Positions 62,427 to 64,000 of a DNA stretch of 64,000 nucleotides are shown one piece after another. The notes beneath the pieces are model-generated. The model saw only the letters and a list, made by a program, of their open reading frames with translations, did not search any database and was not told the DNA's origin. The position numbers were made by a program, and so were the translations under genes. Within the stretch, counting starts at the first letter, position 1; each line of letters opens with the position of its first letter. The stretch spans positions 1,889,856-1,953,855 of the forward strand of contig VCAZ01000037.1 of assembly GCA_005784505.1 (NCBI GenBank), read 5' to 3'. This stretch comes from Bagarius yarrelli. Lineage: Eukaryota; Chordata; Actinopteri; Siluriformes; Sisoridae.

Positions 62427-62519
62427 GACTGCAGAACCGTGACCTGGTACGTCCCTCGAGAAACACACTGCAGGGGAAATGAAACAACTGGTTACTGCAG
62501 GGGAAATGGCAACTGGTTA
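62427..62519 (-). promoter_or_regulatory. cog7: cog7 5' UTR with two copies of a 3' splice-site-like sequence
   Basis: Upstream of the ATG, the sense strand has 'catttcccctgcag' ending at 62468, a plausible acceptor for a non-coding first exon. The segment containing it is repeated in tandem once more about 27 bp further upstream ('gccatttcccctgcag'). Confidence 0.45.
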
Positions 62520-62579
62520 GGAGGCCCCGCCCCTTTGGGAGTTCTAACATCGGGAGGTAAACCGTGGATCCAGACTTAC

Positions 62580-62780
62580 TTAATATTTACATTTGCAGCA
62601 TTTTGGCGGACGTCCTTATTCAGAGCGACTTACATTTATCTCCTTTATACAACTAAGCAATTTAGGGTTAAGGGCCTTGCTCAGGGGCCCAACGGAGGAA
62701 ACTTGGTGGTGCTGGTATTCGAACCCCGATCTTCCAATTAGCAATCCAACACCTTAACCACTGCGCTACGACTCCCTTCG
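62580..62780 (+). repeat. Dispersed fish repeat, nearly complete
   Basis: Contains 'gcattttggcggacgtcctt', 'cagagcgacttacatttatc', 'agggttaagggccttgctca', 'cttggtggtgctggtattcg' and 'aacaccttaaccactgcgct'. It is the best preserved copy of this family in the window. Confidence 0.85.
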
Positions 62781-62944
62781 GACGTTTTATATTAGTCATG
62801 TGACCAGAAGTTCGATTCTTTTCCAGCGTGTCGTGTAACATCGGATTTATGTTACATTAAATATTTATGTAACACCGAAAAAGTTTAACTGTAATTTAAA
62901 AATACATTTCCTGGATTTACTTTGCAGTTATTTTTGTAGTTATA

Positions 62945-63020
62945 TGTGGGTTTAAGCCGCAGGACCACCAAGCTGCCACTGTTGGGCCCTTAAGCAAGGC
63001 CCCTTAACCCTTAACCTCTT
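62945..63020 (-). repeat. Dispersed fish repeat fragment, reverse orientation
   Basis: Contains 'caccaagctgccactgttgg' and 'gcaaggccccttaaccctta', the reverse complement of part of the copy at 62580-62780. Confidence 0.75.
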
Positions 63021-63353
63021 GTTTATATTAATGTATTTCCATCATTATAACATGAATATAAACAGTTAATTATTTAGTCTCACTTTGCAGCAGGACGTGT
63101 AACTGTACAAACCAGCAGCCAATCAGAAGAGCATCATTTACATAATTGCTACAGAGGACCAATCGCTTGCATCTACATAAATTTGCATCCCAAAAGCACT
63201 AGGAAGGTTAATAAATACACATTTTTATGCTTAGAGAAATAAAACGTTATGAATTATTCTAAAAGCACAACCTCAGACATGAGTTTATAGTTAAAGCTAA
63301 AAAAAAAATAAAAAAATAAAAAAAAATCTTTACTTTAAATGCGGTAAAAATAC

Positions 63354-63586
63354 CTGCAGCCGCGAGTTCAGTCCATCTTGTAGTTTTTGCCCAGACCCGG
63401 TTTGGAAACGAAAATAAAATAAACAGCCCAGGAAAAAGAAATGACCATAACGACTAAATAAAGCTCCAGCAGGGCCACCGCCTCCTCCAGCGTTAAAGCT
63501 CGCAATTCAAATATAATCTATTTTTTTCTAGAAATTATCTAGAAACTAATTAAAACCTGCCAGCAGAGATCCTGGATGTTTACTGC
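63354..63586 (-). other. cog7: Candidate non-coding first exon of cog7
   Basis: On the minus strand a GC-richer segment ends in 'gcggctgcag' before 'gtattt' at 63353, a usable donor. Spliced to the acceptor at 62468 it would form the 5' UTR. Its upstream limit is unknown; the end given is set by the ETS motif. Confidence 0.4.
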
Positions 63587-63660
63587 TACTTCCGGGTTGC
63601 CAAAGCGTCATTGCTTTGGCAAACTCCACCCTCGGCGCTATAATTGGTCAGTTGATGTGT
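63587..63660 (-). promoter_or_regulatory. cog7: Probable cog7 promoter core
   Basis: An ETS/GABP-type ACTTCCGGG site lies at 63588-63596, and a reverse CCAAT box ('attggtcag') near 63641-63649. Both are typical of TATA-less housekeeping promoters. Further 'accaat' motifs occur near 63846 and 63878 and a second 'ttccggg' near 63980. Confidence 0.45.
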
Positions 63661-64000
63661 CAATCCAGGAAAGAGCCGTGTTTATTTATCCACACCATTT
63701 ACCATTTATCCACTACATTCATTTGAAAAAGGTTTAAATAGTCACAAAAAATACGTTAACAAATAAAATAAAATAATAATTTTAAAAAATTAGGATTAAT
63801 GCTAGAAAACAAAAGTAGTATATGGGAGCGTTGCCTAGCTGGTAACCAATCACCGTGCAGAAAGCGCGAACCGTTCCACCAATCCTGACGCAGAAGGCGG
63901 GGTTTGTAGAAATACGAGTTGTAAAATGTATTCCGCTTTTATTAAATTCCGACGGGAATACAGCTATAAAAAATATGTGTTCCGGGTTATTAGTAAAATC
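63661..64000. other. Sequence beyond cog7, no recognised gene
   Basis: Contains CpG-bearing, CCAAT-bearing sequence that could belong to a divergent promoter for a gene outside the window. No exon was recognised. Confidence 0.35.

Noticed and set aside
1..64000. tRNA, rRNA or known small RNA genes
   Set aside because: None was recognised by eye on either strand; a covariance-model search would be needed to exclude small ones.

Overview
The window is nuclear DNA from a vertebrate, almost certainly a teleost fish. The evidence is intron-split vertebrate genes with consensus GT..AG junctions, a very high load of CA/GT, CT/GA, GATA and AT microsatellites, and dispersed repeats of fish type (Tc1-like transposons, a hAT MITE, a widespread 'TTAAGGGCCTTGCTCA' repeat). 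The repeat flavour suggests an otophysan such as a catfish, but I cannot fix the species. There are no bacterial features; most long open frames are translations of simple repeats.

Layout. 1-3630 is a large ATTCT pentanucleotide satellite, split by a retroelement-like segment (1535-1900), followed by 1 kb of CT-rich DNA and then apparently gene-free DNA to about 8.3 kb. 8.4-44.2 kb (+ strand) is a Kv3-type voltage-gated potassium channel gene that best matches KCNC3 (Kv3.3). Four coding exons (8483-9022, 27117-28098, 30428-30616, 44044-44192) join in phase to a 619-residue channel with T1 domain, S1-S6, S4 charges, GYGD filter and a Kv3.3-type tail. Its 18-kb first intron and 13-kb third intron hold microsatellites and broken transposons. 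44.2-54.7 kb is AT-rich DNA with no recognised gene, probably the kcnc3 3' UTR plus intergenic DNA. 54743-62426 (- strand) is a complete cog7 gene (conserved oligomeric Golgi complex subunit 7): 17 coding exons, 767 residues, all junctions in phase. The last 1.5 kb holds its probable promoter and non-coding first exon. The two genes are tail to tail; nothing suggests that they work together (a neuronal channel and a housekeeping Golgi tether).

Most interesting points. (1) In several cog7 introns the sense strand has (AC)n just after the donor and (GU)n just before the acceptor, so each pre-mRNA intron could fold on itself and bring its splice sites together. (2) The N-terminal inactivation segment of the Kv3.3 protein (MLSSVCV..SSF) is encoded at 8397 but is out of frame with the channel because a GT microsatellite inside the coding sequence is one unit too long. 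(3) A 1.25-kb minisatellite in cog7 intron 16 appears to have grown from a 36-bp piece of a LINE reverse-transcriptase gene, seeded by a short direct repeat. (4) A Tc1-like element in kcnc3 intron 3 has a nested insertion and a tandem second copy of its 3' half.
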